Origin: Citrobacter sp. | Lineage (GTDB): Bacteria > Pseudomonadota > Gammaproteobacteria > Enterobacterales > Enterobacteriaceae | Assembly: GCA_019415335.1 (NCBI GenBank) | Contig: DXKH01000010.1 | Coordinates: 1 to 17,000 of the forward strand | Length of the DNA: 17,000 nt | Direction: 5' to 3' | In this document: positions 1 through 9,601 of the stretch, piece by piece | How the letters are laid out: the number at the start of each line of letters is the position of its first letter | Numbering within the stretch: the stretch's first letter is position 1 | Made by a program: the position numbers and the translations under genes | Notes under the pieces: model-generated | The model's input: the letters and a program-made list of their open reading frames with translations, nothing else | Told to the model about the DNA's origin: nothing | Databases searched by the model: none

Positions 1-112
1 TGATGGGAGAGTGTAACCGTTCTTACGTAGCTCCCCGATTGGGAGCATTGTTAGGTAGCCAAATTCGGCTAACTGAGGTTCAGATTGAACCTGCTGTCAA
101 CTACGACAAGCC
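1..112 (-). ncRNA. S10 operon mRNA leader (L4-responsive attenuator), 5' part
   Basis: Untranslated leader of the S10 ribosomal-protein operon, read on the minus strand and running off the left edge before rpsJ. Seen in sequence: three consecutive hairpins in the order they would be transcribed, at 92-76 (7-bp arms, AGGTTCA/TGAACCT), about 72-50 (GTTAGCC...GGCTA...CTAAC) and 46-30 (GCTCCC/GGGAGC with loop AATCG). In E. coli this leader lets ribosomal protein L4 cause NusA-dependent premature termination and translational repression of the operon. The last hairpin, which carries the termination site, is not fully inside the window. The identification rests on my memory of the E. coli leader plus the position of the promoter just upstream. 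rpsJ should begin roughly 60 bp beyond the edge. Confidence 0.85.
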
Positions 113-117
113 CGCGC

Positions 118-145
118 ATTATACATACTTAACCACCGAACGCAA
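118..145 (-). promoter_or_regulatory. Promoter of the S10 ribosomal-protein operon
   Basis: On the minus strand there is a -35 element TTGCGT at 145-140, a 16-bp spacer, and a perfect -10 TATAAT at 123-118. A GC-rich discriminator (GCGCGGG) follows, which is typical of stringently controlled ribosomal promoters. Transcription should begin near 111-112. It lies only 33 bp beyond the gspB stop codon, so gspBA and S10 are in tandem. Confidence 0.85.
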
Positions 146-177
146 GCGTATTGCTAGTAAAGTAAACAGCCTTTGGG

Positions 178-597
178 TTATCTCTCAAGTTCGTTCAGCG
201 CATTTTTGACACGCTCTCTTAAACCGGCTTTCTCGTCGCTTTCTTCTACAGTATTTTCTTCGTCTTCAGAAGAAGAGGGGGCATTCTCAACCGCGACGCC
301 TGGTTCATCTTCCTCCTCGACGGATTCGACGACGGGGAGTGGCTGTTTTTTGAAAAAATAGTGTTGTGTTGATTGTTTAAAAGCGGGCGTTTCAGCATCT
401 ACAGTGACTTCTGCTTTTACTATCCAAAGTGCCCATAGCTGCCGGGCATACCCACCAACCAACACCATTCCTGCAAACCACAGGCAAATCAGCAATAAAC
501 AAATGACATATATTATGGTGCTGTGTTTTTGTCGGGAGAAGATACCAGGGTGACCTGTTTCTTTCTGCTCACGCGCGGCGATATAGAATTCAAACAT
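178..597 (-). CDS. gspB: GspB, inner-membrane partner of the GspA ATPase
   Basis: 139-residue bitopic inner-membrane protein. A short cytoplasmic N-terminus (residues 1-26) is followed by one hydrophobic segment at about 27-49, then a periplasmic region that ends in a very acidic, Ser/Glu-rich stretch (about 88-123). In the GspAB/ExeAB family the pair forms an inner-membrane complex that binds peptidoglycan and helps the secretin GspD assemble. The family member seen here is short; longer homologues carry more periplasmic sequence. The start ATG lies 1 nt after the gspA stop codon, so the two are surely co-transcribed and probably translationally coupled. The length agrees with K-12 GspB as I recall it. 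In K-12 the gene is not essential for secretion, so its exact role here is inferred from the family. Confidence 0.93.
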   Translation of the reverse strand: MFEFYIAAREQKETGHPGIFSRQKHSTIIYVICLLLICLWFAGMVLVGGYARQLWALWIVKAEVTVDAETPAFKQSTQHYFFKKQPLPVVESVEEEDEPGVAVENAPSSSEDEENTVEESDEKAGLRERVKNALNELER

Positions 598-598
598 G

Positions 599-2068
599 TC
601 ATTTCCCCTTCACTGTTGTTTCTGGGGAAATATTTGCTTCATCCCGATATAAGTAAGCACTCTCCCCCGCCACCTGCCAGAGATGTACTAACGTTGAAAA
701 GCCAACAACACCGTCAGTTTTCAAGTGATGGCTTTTTTGAAATTGCTTTATTTTTTCTACCAACAAGGGACGCCACTCTGCCGAAGATTCTGTCGAAATA
801 TGCAATGCGCGGTTTAACATCGTTTCCAGCCAGAGAATCTCTTCCTCGCTGCTATCACGCGTAATGGTACTCTCCCCTTCCGGCGACATTTTCCACAACA
901 GAAGATAATCACCCGTCCATACCAACTCAAACCATTTATGTGTCAGCGTCCAGGTTTGCTGCCCTACGAGTACATCAACGGTAGCATCACCGACGCGAAC
1001 GACCACAACAGGCAATTTTTTGTCCCCGACTTTAAGCGATGCGATCCAGGGCAAATTCTGATCTACCAATGTTTGTAAAGAAGCATTCCCACTTTTACAT
1101 ACCAGCCCCGCTCTTACTGCCTGATCGCACCAGGCCGAATCGGCTGGGACCTCGTACCCCCATACGCCGTATAACACGCTTAGCGCCTCACTATCGCGCA
1201 TCACCACATGGGCAATATCCTTAGTCATATCTTGTTTAACTACTGGCGTTACGGGTATCAGCCACGCAGGAACGGGTAACGGAGCTGTGAAAGAGGGCAG
1301 CAGTAGCCAACCACAGGTAAGTGCGATAATGGTTCCACTCATCACCACGGCAAGCTGCATTTTCCGGGGGCGGTTATCACCTAATACGCGGTAAATCATT
1401 CGCCATTGTTTTGCAGTGAAAACGCAGGTCTGCTCGGCTTGCTGTAATAAGCTAATTGTTTCGCCGGCAAGCGCCAGCTTTCTGCGATCTCCCCGACATA
1501 ATAAAGCTATCCGTTTCAGAACTCTGGCGGTTAAAAGGAGATCGGGCTGGTCAATATTCTGACCTTCAAGGATGCTTGCCTTAAGCTCGTGCTCCGTCAG
1601 ACGACCTGTCGAGACAAGTTCAATGCCCTGTTTTTTAAAATCACGTTCGACTTTTCGATCGGGTCTGCCGATCAGCAAAAATTGACCGTCAGGAATAAGA
1701 GATATCGCGCGTTGGAGATCATCAAGTATGCGGCGGTGATTCAGGTGAGCATTTTCAATAATAATAAGAGGGCAGCGACTATCAGTTCGATGAAGTGCAT
1801 GCAGTAATTGACCCGCCATCTCATCTCGCGTCCAGGCGCTGTCACGGCAGCCCTGTTCAGCCGCATTATCGTCGGTAACGATCCATGCGGCCTTACCTTG
1901 CCAGGAAACAACGAGGCTTAAAGTAATCACACGGCGATGTTTATCTTTTTGTAGTTGCTGCGCCAGCCAGGTTTTTCCACTTCCAGCCTCACCCAACAAA
2001 TAGCACAGACGCCAGGTCTGATGCTTCTCACGCAACCAGGAAAGAATGACTTCTCTTCTCGTAGACAT
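599..2068 (-). CDS. gspA: GspA, membrane AAA ATPase with peptidoglycan-binding domain
   Basis: 489 residues. The cytoplasmic N-terminal half is a P-loop ATPase with Walker A GEAGSGKT at residues 26-33 and a Walker B-like strand LIIIEN at 101-106. One membrane segment lies at about 240-258. The periplasmic part has a middle region (about 290-395) that resembles a degenerate C39-peptidase-like fold (weak, from pattern only). It ends in a peptidoglycan-binding type 1 domain (about 408-465, with IKQFQKSHHLKTDGVVG). With GspB it forms the complex that in Aeromonas (ExeAB) couples ATP use to placing the secretin through the cell wall. The ATG is preceded by AGGAAG at 2075-2080. It is divergent from gspC and shares the AT-rich region 2069-2247. 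Confidence 0.94.
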   Translation of the reverse strand: MSTRREVILSWLREKHQTWRLCYLLGEAGSGKTWLAQQLQKDKHRRVITLSLVVSWQGKAAWIVTDDNAAEQGCRDSAWTRDEMAGQLLHALHRTDSRCPLIIIENAHLNHRRILDDLQRAISLIPDGQFLLIGRPDRKVERDFKKQGIELVSTGRLTEHELKASILEGQNIDQPDLLLTARVLKRIALLCRGDRRKLALAGETISLLQQAEQTCVFTAKQWRMIYRVLGDNRPRKMQLAVVMSGTIIALTCGWLLLPSFTAPLPVPAWLIPVTPVVKQDMTKDIAHVVMRDSEALSVLYGVWGYEVPADSAWCDQAVRAGLVCKSGNASLQTLVDQNLPWIASLKVGDKKLPVVVVRVGDATVDVLVGQQTWTLTHKWFELVWTGDYLLLWKMSPEGESTITRDSSEEEILWLETMLNRALHISTESSAEWRPLLVEKIKQFQKSHHLKTDGVVGFSTLVHLWQVAGESAYLYRDEANISPETTVKGK

Positions 2069-2247
2069 AGAACTTCCTGTTTTAATTATTGATTATCCTT
2101 AATCATAAAAATAATGTATGTATTTATTAATTAAATACATATTACTAATATAAATAAATTTTGCTTGATTCATGCAAGCGGCATTAATACTATTTATACT
2201 AACGTCAATATACAACCCACCCAATCTATTTTATTAGAACATACATC
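2069..2247. promoter_or_regulatory. AT-rich divergent regulatory region between gspA and gspC
   Basis: 179 bp that must hold the promoters for both gspAB (minus) and gspC-O (plus). The left two thirds are almost entirely A/T. It contains a perfect 10-bp inverted repeat with a 5-nt spacer (2117-2141, entered separately). A smaller repeat GCTTG/CAAGC lies at 2163-2179. A possible gspC promoter is TTGATT at 2166-2171, a 16-bp spacer and TACTAT at 2188-2193, which is a weak match. In K-12 the gsp operons are silenced by the nucleoid protein H-NS, and this composition is what H-NS prefers; that link is inferred here. Confidence 0.6.
2117..2141. repeat. Perfect AT-rich inverted repeat in the gspA-gspC region
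   Basis: Arms TATGTATTTA (2117-2126) and TAAATACATA (2132-2141) are exact reverse complements around the spacer TTAAT. It is followed by no U-tract on either strand, so it is better read as a protein-binding dyad or curved DNA than as a terminator. No regulator is identified. Confidence 0.75.
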
Positions 2248-3063
2248 GTGCCCACACTACCTTTCCCCTTCCATCTGGCGAATCATAATAAAGATGCTGC
2301 CATCAATATATTGATTACATTTATAAGCATAGGGCTGATTATTTTTAATGTGAATTATTTCCATACAACTATAGTTAAAAATGAACAGTTCATTAATCAA
2401 CCAACAAATGCATTTCAGTCTGAATTCAGCCTTGCCGCTTTATGGCGCAACGAAAATCATGCTGGGGTAAAAGATGCAAATCCCGTGGCAGTTAATCAGG
2501 AAACACCTAAGCTCTCTATAGTGCTTAATGGCATTGTACTCACATCGAATGATGAGACTTCTTTTGTCTTAATTAATGAGGGGAACGAACAAAAGCGATA
2601 CTCCCTCAACGAAGCCCTTGAGTCAGTGCCGGGAACGTTTATTAGAAAAATAAATAAAACCAGCGTTGTGTTTGAAACTCACGGGCATTACGAAAAAGTA
2701 ACTCTCCATCCAGGGCTACCTGACATCATCAAGCAGCCTGATTCGGAAAATCAAAATGTACTCGCCGATTATATTATCGCCACACCTATACGTGATGGAG
2801 AACAGATATACGGTCTTCGATTGAATCCTCGTAAGGGTCTCAATGCATTTACCACCAGTTTGCTGCAACCTGGGGATATCGCCCTCAGGATCAATAATCT
2901 TTCGCTGACCCACCCTGATGAGATTTCACAGGCATTAAGTTTACTGCTAACTCAACAAAGTGCTCAGTTTACAATTCGTCGCAACGGCGTACCCCGCTTG
3001 ATAAATGTTTCCGTCGCGGAACTTACAGGAATGAATGGACAGCGCAATGAAGGGACTCAATAA
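2248..3063 (+). CDS. gspC: GspC, T2SS inner-membrane clamp protein
   Basis: 271-residue bitopic inner-membrane protein and first gene of the main operon. Residues 1-17 are cytoplasmic and one hydrophobic segment spans about 18-37. A periplasmic homology region (about 85-155) contacts the N0 domain of the secretin GspD in this family. A PDZ domain (about 170-258, with [12 protein letters not shown] at its core) is implicated in substrate recognition. It thus joins the inner-membrane platform to the outer-membrane channel. The start is a GTG at 2248 with no convincing Shine-Dalgarno sequence; I kept it because it gives the K-12 length and places the membrane segment correctly. The end overlaps the start of gspD by 17 nt. 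Confidence 0.93.
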   Translation: MPTLPFPFHLANHNKDAAINILITFISIGLIIFNVNYFHTTIVKNEQFINQPTNAFQSEFSLAALWRNENHAGVKDANPVAVNQETPKLSIVLNGIVLTSNDETSFVLINEGNEQKRYSLNEALESVPGTFIRKINKTSVVFETHGHYEKVTLHPGLPDIIKQPDSENQNVLADYIIATPIRDGEQIYGLRLNPRKGLNAFTTSLLQPGDIALRINNLSLTHPDEISQALSLLLTQQSAQFTIRRNGVPRLINVSVAELTGMNGQRNEGTQ

Positions 3064-4999
3064 AATCACCTGCTGCTTGCTGGCAGCACTACTCATGCCT
3101 TGTGCAGGACACGCTGAGAACGAACAATACGGCGCTAACTTCAATAACGCCGATATCCGCCAGTTCGTGGAAATAGTGGGTCAGCATCTTGGCAAAACGA
3201 TCCTGATCGACCCTTCGGTACAGGGAACCATTTCCGTACGCAGTAATGATACGTTTAGCCAACAGGAGTACTACCAGTTCTTTTTAAGTATTCTTGATCT
3301 TTACGGTTATTCCGTGATCACGCTGGACAATGGTTTTCTGAAAGTGGTGCGCTCAGCTAATGTAAAAACATCGCCAGGGATGATTGCTGACAGTTCTCGT
3401 CCAGGCGTAGGTGATGAGTTGGTCACCCGAATCGTACCGCTTGAGAACGTTCCTGCTCGTGACCTGGCTCCCCTGCTCCGCCAGATGATGGATGCGGGTA
3501 GCGTCGGTAATGTTGTGCATTATGAACCCTCCAACGTTCTTATTCTGACCGGTCGTGCCTCCACCATTAATAAACTGATTGAAGTCATAAAGCGCGTTGA
3601 TGTCATCGGCACAGAGAAGCAGCAAATTATTCATCTGGAATATGCATCAGCGGAAGATCTCGCCGAGATTCTTAATCAATTAATCAGCGAAAGCCACGGT
3701 AAAAGCCAGATGCCTGCCCTCCTTTCCGCGAAGATTGTGGCGGATAAGCGAACCAACTCTCTTATCATCAGCGGACCGGAAAAAGCACGCCAGCGCATAA
3801 CTTCATTACTGAAAAGCCTTGATGTCGAAGAGAGCGAGGAAGGAAATACCCGGGTCTATTACCTGAAATATGCTAAAGCCACGAATCTGGTGGAAGTGCT
3901 AACCGGTGTTTCCGAAAAGCTGAAAGATGAAAAAGGGAATTCGCGTAAGCCTTCTTCTACTTCTGCGATGGATAATGTGGCCATTACCGCCGATGAACAG
4001 ACCAACTCGTTGGTCATTACCGCTGACCAGTCCGTCCAGGAGAAACTCGCCACGGTAATTGCGCGTCTGGATATTCGCCGTGCACAGGTGCTGGTTGAGG
4101 CAATCATCGTCGAAGTTCAGGATGGAAATGGACTCAACCTCGGCGTGCAATGGGCGAATAAAAACGTTGGCGCACAGCAATTTACCAATACGGGATTACC
4201 GGTTTTTAACGCTGCGCAAGGTGTAGCTGATTATAAAAAGAATGGCGGGATCACCAGCGCGAATCCTGCCTGGGATATGTTTAGCGCCTACAATGGCATG
4301 GCTGCAGGCTTCTTCAATGGCGACTGGGGCGTATTGTTGACTGCGCTGGCCAGTAACAATAAAAATGACATCCTCGCCACCCCGAGCATCGTAACGCTGG
4401 ATAATAAACTCGCGTCCTTCAACGTTGGTCAGGATGTGCCGGTGCTATCCGGCTCTCAGACCACTTCTGGGGATAACGTCTTTAATACTGTCGAACGCAA
4501 AACGGTGGGCACAAAACTCAAAGTCACTCCGCAGGTCAATGAAGGCGACGCGGTACTGCTCGAAATAGAACAGGAGGTTTCCAGCGTTGACTCTTCGTCT
4601 AATTCGACGCTCGGCCCGACATTTAACACCCGTACTATTCAAAACGCCGTGCTGGTTAAAACCGGTGAAACGGTGGTCCTGGGCGGATTGCTGGATGATT
4701 TTTCTAAAGAGCAAGTGTCAAAGGTTCCTCTGCTTGGCGATATTCCTTTAGTGGGACAACTCTTCCGCTATACCTCGACCGAGCGCGCTAAACGCAACCT
4801 GATGGTATTCATCCGCCCGACGATTATCCGTGACGATGATGTTTATCGCTCACTGTCAAAAGAGAAATACACCCGCTACCGTCAGGAGCAACAGCTGCGA
4901 ATCGACGGGAAATCAAAAGCGCTGGTTGGCTCGGAAGATTTGCCGGTGCTGAATGAGAACACGTTCAACAGTCACGCCCCTGCGCCATCGTCACGGTGA
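3047..4999 (+). CDS. gspD: GspD, T2SS outer-membrane secretin
   Basis: 650 residues from the ATG at 3047. Sec signal peptide at about 1-23 (basic start, hydrophobic core, cleavage after Gly-His-Ala). Periplasmic N0 domain at about 27-105, then three related N domains (about 124-188, 190-262 and 267-344), then the secretin core at about 350-600 with the family signature [14 protein letters not shown] at 560-573. A short Ser/Pro-rich tail ends the protein. It forms the large multimeric gated channel through which folded substrates such as ChiA leave the cell. An in-frame ATG at 3035 would add four residues and has a better-placed AGGA at 3027-3030. I chose 3047 because it agrees with the K-12 protein as I recall it; either start yields a working signal peptide. 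No pilotin gene (gspS) lies in this window. Confidence 0.95.
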   Translation: MKGLNKITCCLLAALLMPCAGHAENEQYGANFNNADIRQFVEIVGQHLGKTILIDPSVQGTISVRSNDTFSQQEYYQFFLSILDLYGYSVITLDNGFLKVVRSANVKTSPGMIADSSRPGVGDELVTRIVPLENVPARDLAPLLRQMMDAGSVGNVVHYEPSNVLILTGRASTINKLIEVIKRVDVIGTEKQQIIHLEYASAEDLAEILNQLISESHGKSQMPALLSAKIVADKRTNSLIISGPEKARQRITSLLKSLDVEESEEGNTRVYYLKYAKATNLVEVLTGVSEKLKDEKGNSRKPSSTSAMDNVAITADEQTNSLVITADQSVQEKLATVIARLDIRRAQVLVEAIIVEVQDGNGLNLGVQWANKNVGAQQFTNTGLPVFNAAQGVADYKKNGGITSANPAWDMFSAYNGMAAGFFNGDWGVLLTALASNNKNDILATPSIVTLDNKLASFNVGQDVPVLSGSQTTSGDNVFNTVERKTVGTKLKVTPQVNEGDAVLLEIEQEVSSVDSSSNSTLGPTFNTRTIQNAVLVKTGETVVLGGLLDDFSKEQVSKVPLLGDIPLVGQLFRYTSTERAKRNLMVFIRPTIIRDDDVYRSLSKEKYTRYRQEQQLRIDGKSKALVGSEDLPVLNENTFNSHAPAPSSR

Positions 5000-5008
5000 G
5001 GCATTCTT

Positions 5009-6490
5009 ATGAGAATTCACTCACCGTACCCCGCCAGTTGGGCGCTGGCACAACGAATTGGTTATCTCTATTCAGAGGGCGAGATTATTTATCTCGCCGA
5101 TACGCCATTCGAACGGTTACTCGATATTCAACGTCAAGTTGGTCAGTGCCAGACCATGACCAGCTTGTCACAGGCTGATTTTGAAGCCCGACTGGAAGCG
5201 GTGTTCCATCAGAATACCGGTGAGTCGCAACAGATTGCGCAGGATATCGATCAATCCGTCGATCTTCTCTCGCTTTCGGAAGAGATGCCCGCAAATGAAG
5301 ATCTCCTGAATGAAGATTCAGCGGCACCGGTTATCCGCTTGATCAATGCTATTTTGAGTGAGGCCATCAAAGAAACCGCCTCCGATATCCACATTGAAAC
5401 CTATGAAAAAACAATGTCGATCCGTTTTCGCATCGACGGCGTTTTGCGGACAATTTTACAGCCCAACAAAAAACTGGCGGCACTGCTTATCTCCCGAATT
5501 AAGGTCATGGCTCGTCTTGATATCGCCGAAAAACGTATTCCACAGGATGGAAGGATCAGTTTGCGTATCGGGCGACGTAACATAGATGTCCGCGTATCCA
5601 CACTGCCATCCATCTATGGTGAACGCGCTGTGCTCCGTCTGCTGGATAAAAACAGCCTCCAGCTTTCATTGAACAACCTGGGGATGACGGCAGCGGATAA
5701 ACAGGATTTAGAAAATCTCATTCAGCTTCCGCACGGTATTATCCTGGTGACAGGGCCGACAGGCTCCGGTAAAAGCACCACGCTCTACGCCATCCTTTCG
5801 GCGCTTAATATCCCTGGCCGTAATATTCTGACGGTAGAAGATCCCGTGGAATATGAGCTGGAAGGCATTGGGCAAACGCAGGTGAATACCCGTGTGGATA
5901 TGTCTTTCGCTCGCGGCCTGCGCGCCATACTTCGCCAGGACCCGGATGTCGTCATGGTGGGGGAAATTCGTGATACAGAAACCGCGCAAATTGCGGTTCA
6001 GGCCTCGCTCACAGGCCATCTGGTACTCTCAACACTCCACACTAACAGTGCATCAGGCGCAGTCACCCGGCTACGCGACATGGGCGTCGAATCATTCCTG
6101 CTTTCATCTTCACTGGCAGGGATTATCGCGCAACGTCTGGTTCGTCGTCTGTGTCCGCAATGCCGACAATTCACGCCTGTATCGCCGCAACAAGCGCAGA
6201 TGTTTAAACATCATCAGCTCGCGGTGACGACAATTGGCACTCCCGTAGGTTGCCCTTATTGCCATCAATCCGGTTATCAGGGGCGCATGGCGATCCACGA
6301 AATGATGGTGGTGACGCCGGAATTGCGGGCCGCTATTCATGAAAATGTGGATGAACAAGCACTGGAGCGACTGGTCCGGCAACAACACAATGCCTTAATC
6401 AAAAATGGCCTGCAAAAAGTGATACGCGGTGACACCTCCTGGGATGAGGTTATGCGCGTCGCCAGTGTCACGCTGGAGAGCGAAGCATGA
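5009..6490 (+). CDS. gspE: GspE, T2SS cytoplasmic motor ATPase
   Basis: 493-residue type II/IV secretion ATPase that works as a hexamer on the cytoplasmic face, docked on GspL, to drive pseudopilus assembly. The N1E region (about 1-100) is the GspL-binding part in this family. The ATPase core shows Walker A GPTGSGKS at 249-256, an Asp box around VEDPVE (276-281), Walker B around [12 protein letters not shown] with Glu319, and a His box with His337 and His344. A tetracysteine zinc site is complete: Cys382, Cys385, Cys415 and Cys418. All catalytic residues are present, so the protein should be active. It starts 9 bp after the gspD stop with GGTGAGG upstream, and its stop overlaps the gspF start (ATGA). 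Confidence 0.97.
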   Translation: MRIHSPYPASWALAQRIGYLYSEGEIIYLADTPFERLLDIQRQVGQCQTMTSLSQADFEARLEAVFHQNTGESQQIAQDIDQSVDLLSLSEEMPANEDLLNEDSAAPVIRLINAILSEAIKETASDIHIETYEKTMSIRFRIDGVLRTILQPNKKLAALLISRIKVMARLDIAEKRIPQDGRISLRIGRRNIDVRVSTLPSIYGERAVLRLLDKNSLQLSLNNLGMTAADKQDLENLIQLPHGIILVTGPTGSGKSTTLYAILSALNIPGRNILTVEDPVEYELEGIGQTQVNTRVDMSFARGLRAILRQDPDVVMVGEIRDTETAQIAVQASLTGHLVLSTLHTNSASGAVTRLRDMGVESFLLSSSLAGIIAQRLVRRLCPQCRQFTPVSPQQAQMFKHHQLAVTTIGTPVGCPYCHQSGYQGRMAIHEMMVVTPELRAAIHENVDEQALERLVRQQHNALIKNGLQKVIRGDTSWDEVMRVASVTLESEA

Positions 6491-7683
6491 ATTATCGCTA
6501 TCGCGCCATGACCCAGGATGGTCAAAAATTGCAGGGGATCATTGATGCTAACGATGAACGTCAGGCACGACTGCGGCTGCGTGAAGAAGGGCTTTTCCTG
6601 TTGGATATTCGCCCCCAAAAAAGTTCGGGAGTAAAAACACGTCGCCCGAGGATCAGCCATAGTGAACTGACGCTTTTCACCCGGCAGTTGGCAACCTTAA
6701 GCGCAGCGGCATTACCCCTGGAAGAGAGCCTTGCCGTAATTGGTCAACAAAGCAGTAATAAACGACTGGCTGACGTGTTAAATCAGGTACGCAGCGCCAT
6801 CCTTGAAGGGCATCCCCTTTCCGATGCGTTACAACATTTTCCCACGCTTTTCGATTCGCTCTACCGTACCCTGGTAAAAGCGGGCGAAAAGAGCGGTCTG
6901 CTGGCCCCGGTGTTGGAAAAGCTGGCTGATTACAATGAAAACCGGCAGAAAATCCGCAGCAAGCTCATTCAGTCACTGATCTACCCCTGCATGCTCACTA
7001 CGGTGGCGATTGTGGTCGTGATTATTCTCCTCACTGCTGTCGTGCCCAAAATTACCGAACAGTTCGTGCATATGAAGCAGCAACTGCCACTGAGTACACG
7101 CATTCTTTTAGGTCTGAGCGACACGTTGCAACGTACCGGCCCGACATTATTAGCGACAGTATTTATTGTCGCTGTGGGTTTCTGGCTCTGGTTAAAACGC
7201 GGCAATAACCGCCACCGTTTTCATGCCATGTTACTGCGCGTTGCGCTCATCGGCCCGCTGATTTGCGCCATTAACAGCGCACGCTATCTCCGCACTTTAA
7301 GTATTTTGCAATCCAGCGGCGTCCCTCTGCTGGATGGGATGAATTTGTCCACCGAAAGCCTCAACAACCTCGAAATTCGCCAGCGCCTGGCAAATGCGGC
7401 AGAAAACGTTCGCCAGGGTAACAGCATTCATCTTTCACTGGAACAAACCGCAATTTTCCCGCCGATAATGCTCTACATGGTGGCCTCTGGCGAAAAAAGC
7501 GGGCAACTCGGCACGTTAATGGTCAGAGCCGCAGATAACCAGGAGACACTCCAACAAAATCGGATCGCCTTAACGCTCTCCATCTTCGAGCCAGCACTCA
7601 TTATTACGATGGCACTGATCGTCCTGTTTATTGTCGTGTCGGTACTCCAACCTCTTCTTCAACTTAACTCAATGATTAATTAA
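6487..7683 (+). CDS. gspF: GspF, T2SS inner-membrane platform protein
   Basis: 398-residue polytopic protein at the centre of the inner-membrane platform, homologous to PilC of type IV pili. A cytoplasmic N-terminal part is followed by two homologous GspF domains (about 60-190 and 265-390). Three hydrophobic segments are visible at about 166-188, 218-236 and 367-387. The repeated family motif appears twice as AGEKSG (132-137) and SGEKSG (334-339). It contacts GspE and GspL and is thought to transmit ATPase motion to the growing pseudopilus. Its ATG overlaps the gspE stop by 4 nt, with GGAG at 6475-6478. The stop codon TAA is part of the AAGGAA ribosome site of gspG. Confidence 0.97.
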   Translation: MNYRYRAMTQDGQKLQGIIDANDERQARLRLREEGLFLLDIRPQKSSGVKTRRPRISHSELTLFTRQLATLSAAALPLEESLAVIGQQSSNKRLADVLNQVRSAILEGHPLSDALQHFPTLFDSLYRTLVKAGEKSGLLAPVLEKLADYNENRQKIRSKLIQSLIYPCMLTTVAIVVVIILLTAVVPKITEQFVHMKQQLPLSTRILLGLSDTLQRTGPTLLATVFIVAVGFWLWLKRGNNRHRFHAMLLRVALIGPLICAINSARYLRTLSILQSSGVPLLDGMNLSTESLNNLEIRQRLANAAENVRQGNSIHLSLEQTAIFPPIMLYMVASGEKSGQLGTLMVRAADNQETLQQNRIALTLSIFEPALIITMALIVLFIVVSVLQPLLQLNSMIN

Positions 7684-7692
7684 GGAAATCAT

Positions 7693-8130
7693 ATGCGCGC
7701 AACGGATAAGCAACGCGGTTTTACATTACTGGAAATTATGGTGGTAATTGTCATCATTGGCGTACTCGCCAGCCTGGTGGTTCCCAACCTGATGGGCAAT
7801 AAAGAAAAGGCGGATAAACAAAAAGCCGTCAGCGATATTGTGGCGCTGGAAAACGCCCTGGATATGTACAAGCTCGACAATCATCGCTATCCAACCACAA
7901 ATCAGGGGCTTGAATCCTTAGTAGAAGCGCCGACACTGCCACCGCTGGCCGCAAACTATAACAAGGAAGGTTATATCAAGCGTCTGCCTGCCGATCCCTG
8001 GGGCAATGATTATGTCCTCGTTAATCCTGGTGAACATGGTGCATACGATCTGCTTTCAGCAGGACCCGATGGTGAAATGGGAACCGAGGACGACATCACC
8101 AACTGGGGTTTGAGCAAGAAGAAAAAGTAA
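7693..8130 (+). CDS. gspG: GspG, major pseudopilin
   Basis: 145-residue prepilin, the main subunit of the pseudopilus that pushes substrate through GspD. A short basic leader ends at Gly9 and is followed by the class III motif FTLLE, with Phe at +1 and Glu at +5 (Glu14), and then a hydrophobic helix. GspO would cleave between Gly9 and Phe10. The C-terminal part has the acidic loop that binds calcium in this family (Asp119, Asp126, Asp133 and Asp134 are candidates), which stabilises the fold. A strong AAGGAA site lies 5 nt before the ATG, clearly better than those of the minor pseudopilins; this fits the need for many more copies of GspG. Confidence 0.97.
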   Translation: MRATDKQRGFTLLEIMVVIVIIGVLASLVVPNLMGNKEKADKQKAVSDIVALENALDMYKLDNHRYPTTNQGLESLVEAPTLPPLAANYNKEGYIKRLPADPWGNDYVLVNPGEHGAYDLLSAGPDGEMGTEDDITNWGLSKKKK

Positions 8131-8137
8131 GTCAGCG

Positions 8138-8647
8138 ATGAATCAGCAACACGGGTTTACCCTGCTGGAGATGATGCTGGTGCTGGCGCTGGTCGCTATC
8201 ACGGCAAGTGTGGTGCTCTTCACATATGGTCGGGAGGATGCCGCCAGCACTCGTGCGCGCGAAACAGCGGCGCGGTTTACCGCTGCACTTGAATTAGCCA
8301 TCGACCGCGCCACGCTCAGTGGTCAGCCTGTCGGTATCCATTTCTCTGATTCAGCATGGCGCATTATGGTACCGGGCAAAACACCATCAGCCTGGCGCTG
8401 GGTTCCATTACAAGAAGATGCCGCAGACGAGAGCAAAAATGACTGGGGTGAAGAACTCTCAATTCAACTTCAGCCATTTAAACCTGATGACAGCAACCAA
8501 CCGCAGGTGGTGATTCTGGCCGACGGACAAATCACGCCCTTCTCTTTGTTGATGGCTAATACCGGGACCGGTGAGCCGCTCCTGACGTTAGTCAGTTCAG
8601 GCTCATGGCCCCTGGATCAAACGCTCGCCAGAGATACCCGCCCATGA
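8138..8647 (+). CDS. gspH: GspH, minor pseudopilin
   Basis: 169-residue prepilin. The leader MNQQHG is cut after Gly6, followed by FTLLE with Glu11 at +5, and a hydrophobic helix to about residue 28. The C-terminal domain is the beta-rich GspH type. It belongs to the pseudopilus and in the family binds to the tip complex made of GspI, J and K. It starts 7 bp after the gspG stop with only a weak ribosome-binding site, so it may depend on coupling. Its stop overlaps the gspI start in an ATGA. Length agrees with the K-12 protein. Confidence 0.95.
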   Translation: MNQQHGFTLLEMMLVLALVAITASVVLFTYGREDAASTRARETAARFTAALELAIDRATLSGQPVGIHFSDSAWRIMVPGKTPSAWRWVPLQEDAADESKNDWGEELSIQLQPFKPDDSNQPQVVILADGQITPFSLLMANTGTGEPLLTLVSSGSWPLDQTLARDTRP

Positions 8648-9018
8648 ACAAACAATCAGGGATGACACTGCTTGAAGTCTTACTGGCGATGAGTATTTTC
8701 ACCGCTGTTGCGCTGACTTTAATGAGCAGTATGCAAGGGCAACGAACTGCCATCGAGCGGATGCGTAACGAGACGCTGGCATTGTGGATAGCGGATAACC
8801 AGCTTCAGTCACAAGATTCATTCGACGAGGAAAACACGTCCAGTTCTGGCAAAGAGTTAATAAATGGCGAAGAGTGGAACTGGCGCAGCGATATCCACTC
8901 AAGCAAAGACGGCACGCTTCTGGAACGCACCATAACGGTGACATTACCCAGCGGCCAGACAACCTCGCTTACGCGCTATCAAAGCATCAATAATAAATCC
9001 GGGCAGGCACAAGATGAT
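8644..9018 (+). CDS. gspI: GspI, minor pseudopilin
   Basis: 125 residues from the ATG at 8644. This start is chosen because it places a proper prepilin leader (MNKQSG, cleavage after Gly6) directly before MTLLEVLL with Glu at +5. A longer frame from 8605 would bury the leader under 13 extra residues that are really the gspH reading region. The +1 residue is Met rather than the usual Phe. GspI is a core of the GspI-J-K tip complex that starts pseudopilus assembly. The ATG overlaps the gspH stop codon. The last codon is at 9016-9018 and the TGA stop extends to 9021, overlapping gspJ by 8 nt. Confidence 0.93.
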
Positions 9019-9601
9019 TAATCGCCAGCAGGGTTTCACATTGCTGGAAGTCATGGCGGCGCTGGCGATTTTCTCAATGCTTAGCGTGCTGGCGTTTATG
9101 ATTTTTTCTCAAGCTTCCGAGTTGCATCAACGTTCACAGAAAGAAATCCAGCAGTTCAATCAGCTACAGCGCACCATCACCATTCTTGATAACGATCTCC
9201 TGCAACTGGTCGCCCGGCGGAATCAGAGTACGGACAAAATCATGGTGTTGGGTGAAGAAGCGATTTTTACCACGCAAAGTCGCGATCCGCTGGCCCCTCT
9301 CAGTGAAGCACAAACCTTACTCACTGTTCACTGGTATCTGCGAAATCATACGCTCTACCGTGCTGTTCGTACTTCTGTGGATGGCAGGAAGGATCAACCC
9401 GCCCAGGCGATGCTGGAACATGTCGAGAGCTTTCTTCTGGAAAGTAACAGCGGAGAAAGCCAGGAGCTTCCTCTCTCAGTCACGTTACATCTGAAGACTC
9501 AGCAATATGGGGCGTTACAGCGCCGTTTTGCATTACCTGAGCAGTTAGCGAGAGAAGAGTCGCCAGCTCAGACGCAGGCCGGGAATAATAACCATGAATA
9601 A
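9014..9601 (+). CDS. gspJ: GspJ, minor pseudopilin
   Basis: 195-residue prepilin of the tip complex. Leader MINRQQG with cleavage after Gly7, then [13 protein letters not shown] with Glu12 at +5. The soluble domain is longer than in GspG, as is normal for GspJ, and is beta-rich in this family. It pairs with GspI and GspK. Its first 8 nt overlap the end of gspI and its last 8 nt overlap gspK, so the three tip subunits look translationally coupled, which would help equal supply of a heterotrimer. Confidence 0.96.
   Translation: MINRQQGFTLLEVMAALAIFSMLSVLAFMIFSQASELHQRSQKEIQQFNQLQRTITILDNDLLQLVARRNQSTDKIMVLGEEAIFTTQSRDPLAPLSEAQTLLTVHWYLRNHTLYRAVRTSVDGRKDQPAQAMLEHVESFLLESNSGESQELPLSVTLHLKTQQYGALQRRFALPEQLAREESPAQTQAGNNNHE

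Noticed and set aside
3..209. 68-residue plus-strand open frame at the left edge
   Set aside because: It runs through the S10 leader hairpins and promoter on the opposite strand; no ribosome-binding site and no known protein.
523..864. 113-residue plus-strand open frame across gspB and gspA
   Set aside because: It overlaps the antisense of two well-supported genes and their 1-nt junction, and shows no protein-like features of its own.
2163..2179. GCTTG/CAAGC dyad as a specific operator
   Set aside because: 5-bp arms with a 7-nt spacer are expected by chance in 179 bp; it is mentioned only in the region entry.
5892..6227. 111-residue plus-strand open frame inside gspE
   Set aside because: It is in another frame of a region that encodes the conserved Walker B, His box and zinc-site part of GspE; its translation is rich in Trp, Cys and Arg with no domain.
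8605..8643. Longer N-terminal form of GspI
   Set aside because: The extra 13 codons would precede a complete prepilin leader and would prevent a normal short leader; the ATG overlapping the gspH stop fits better.
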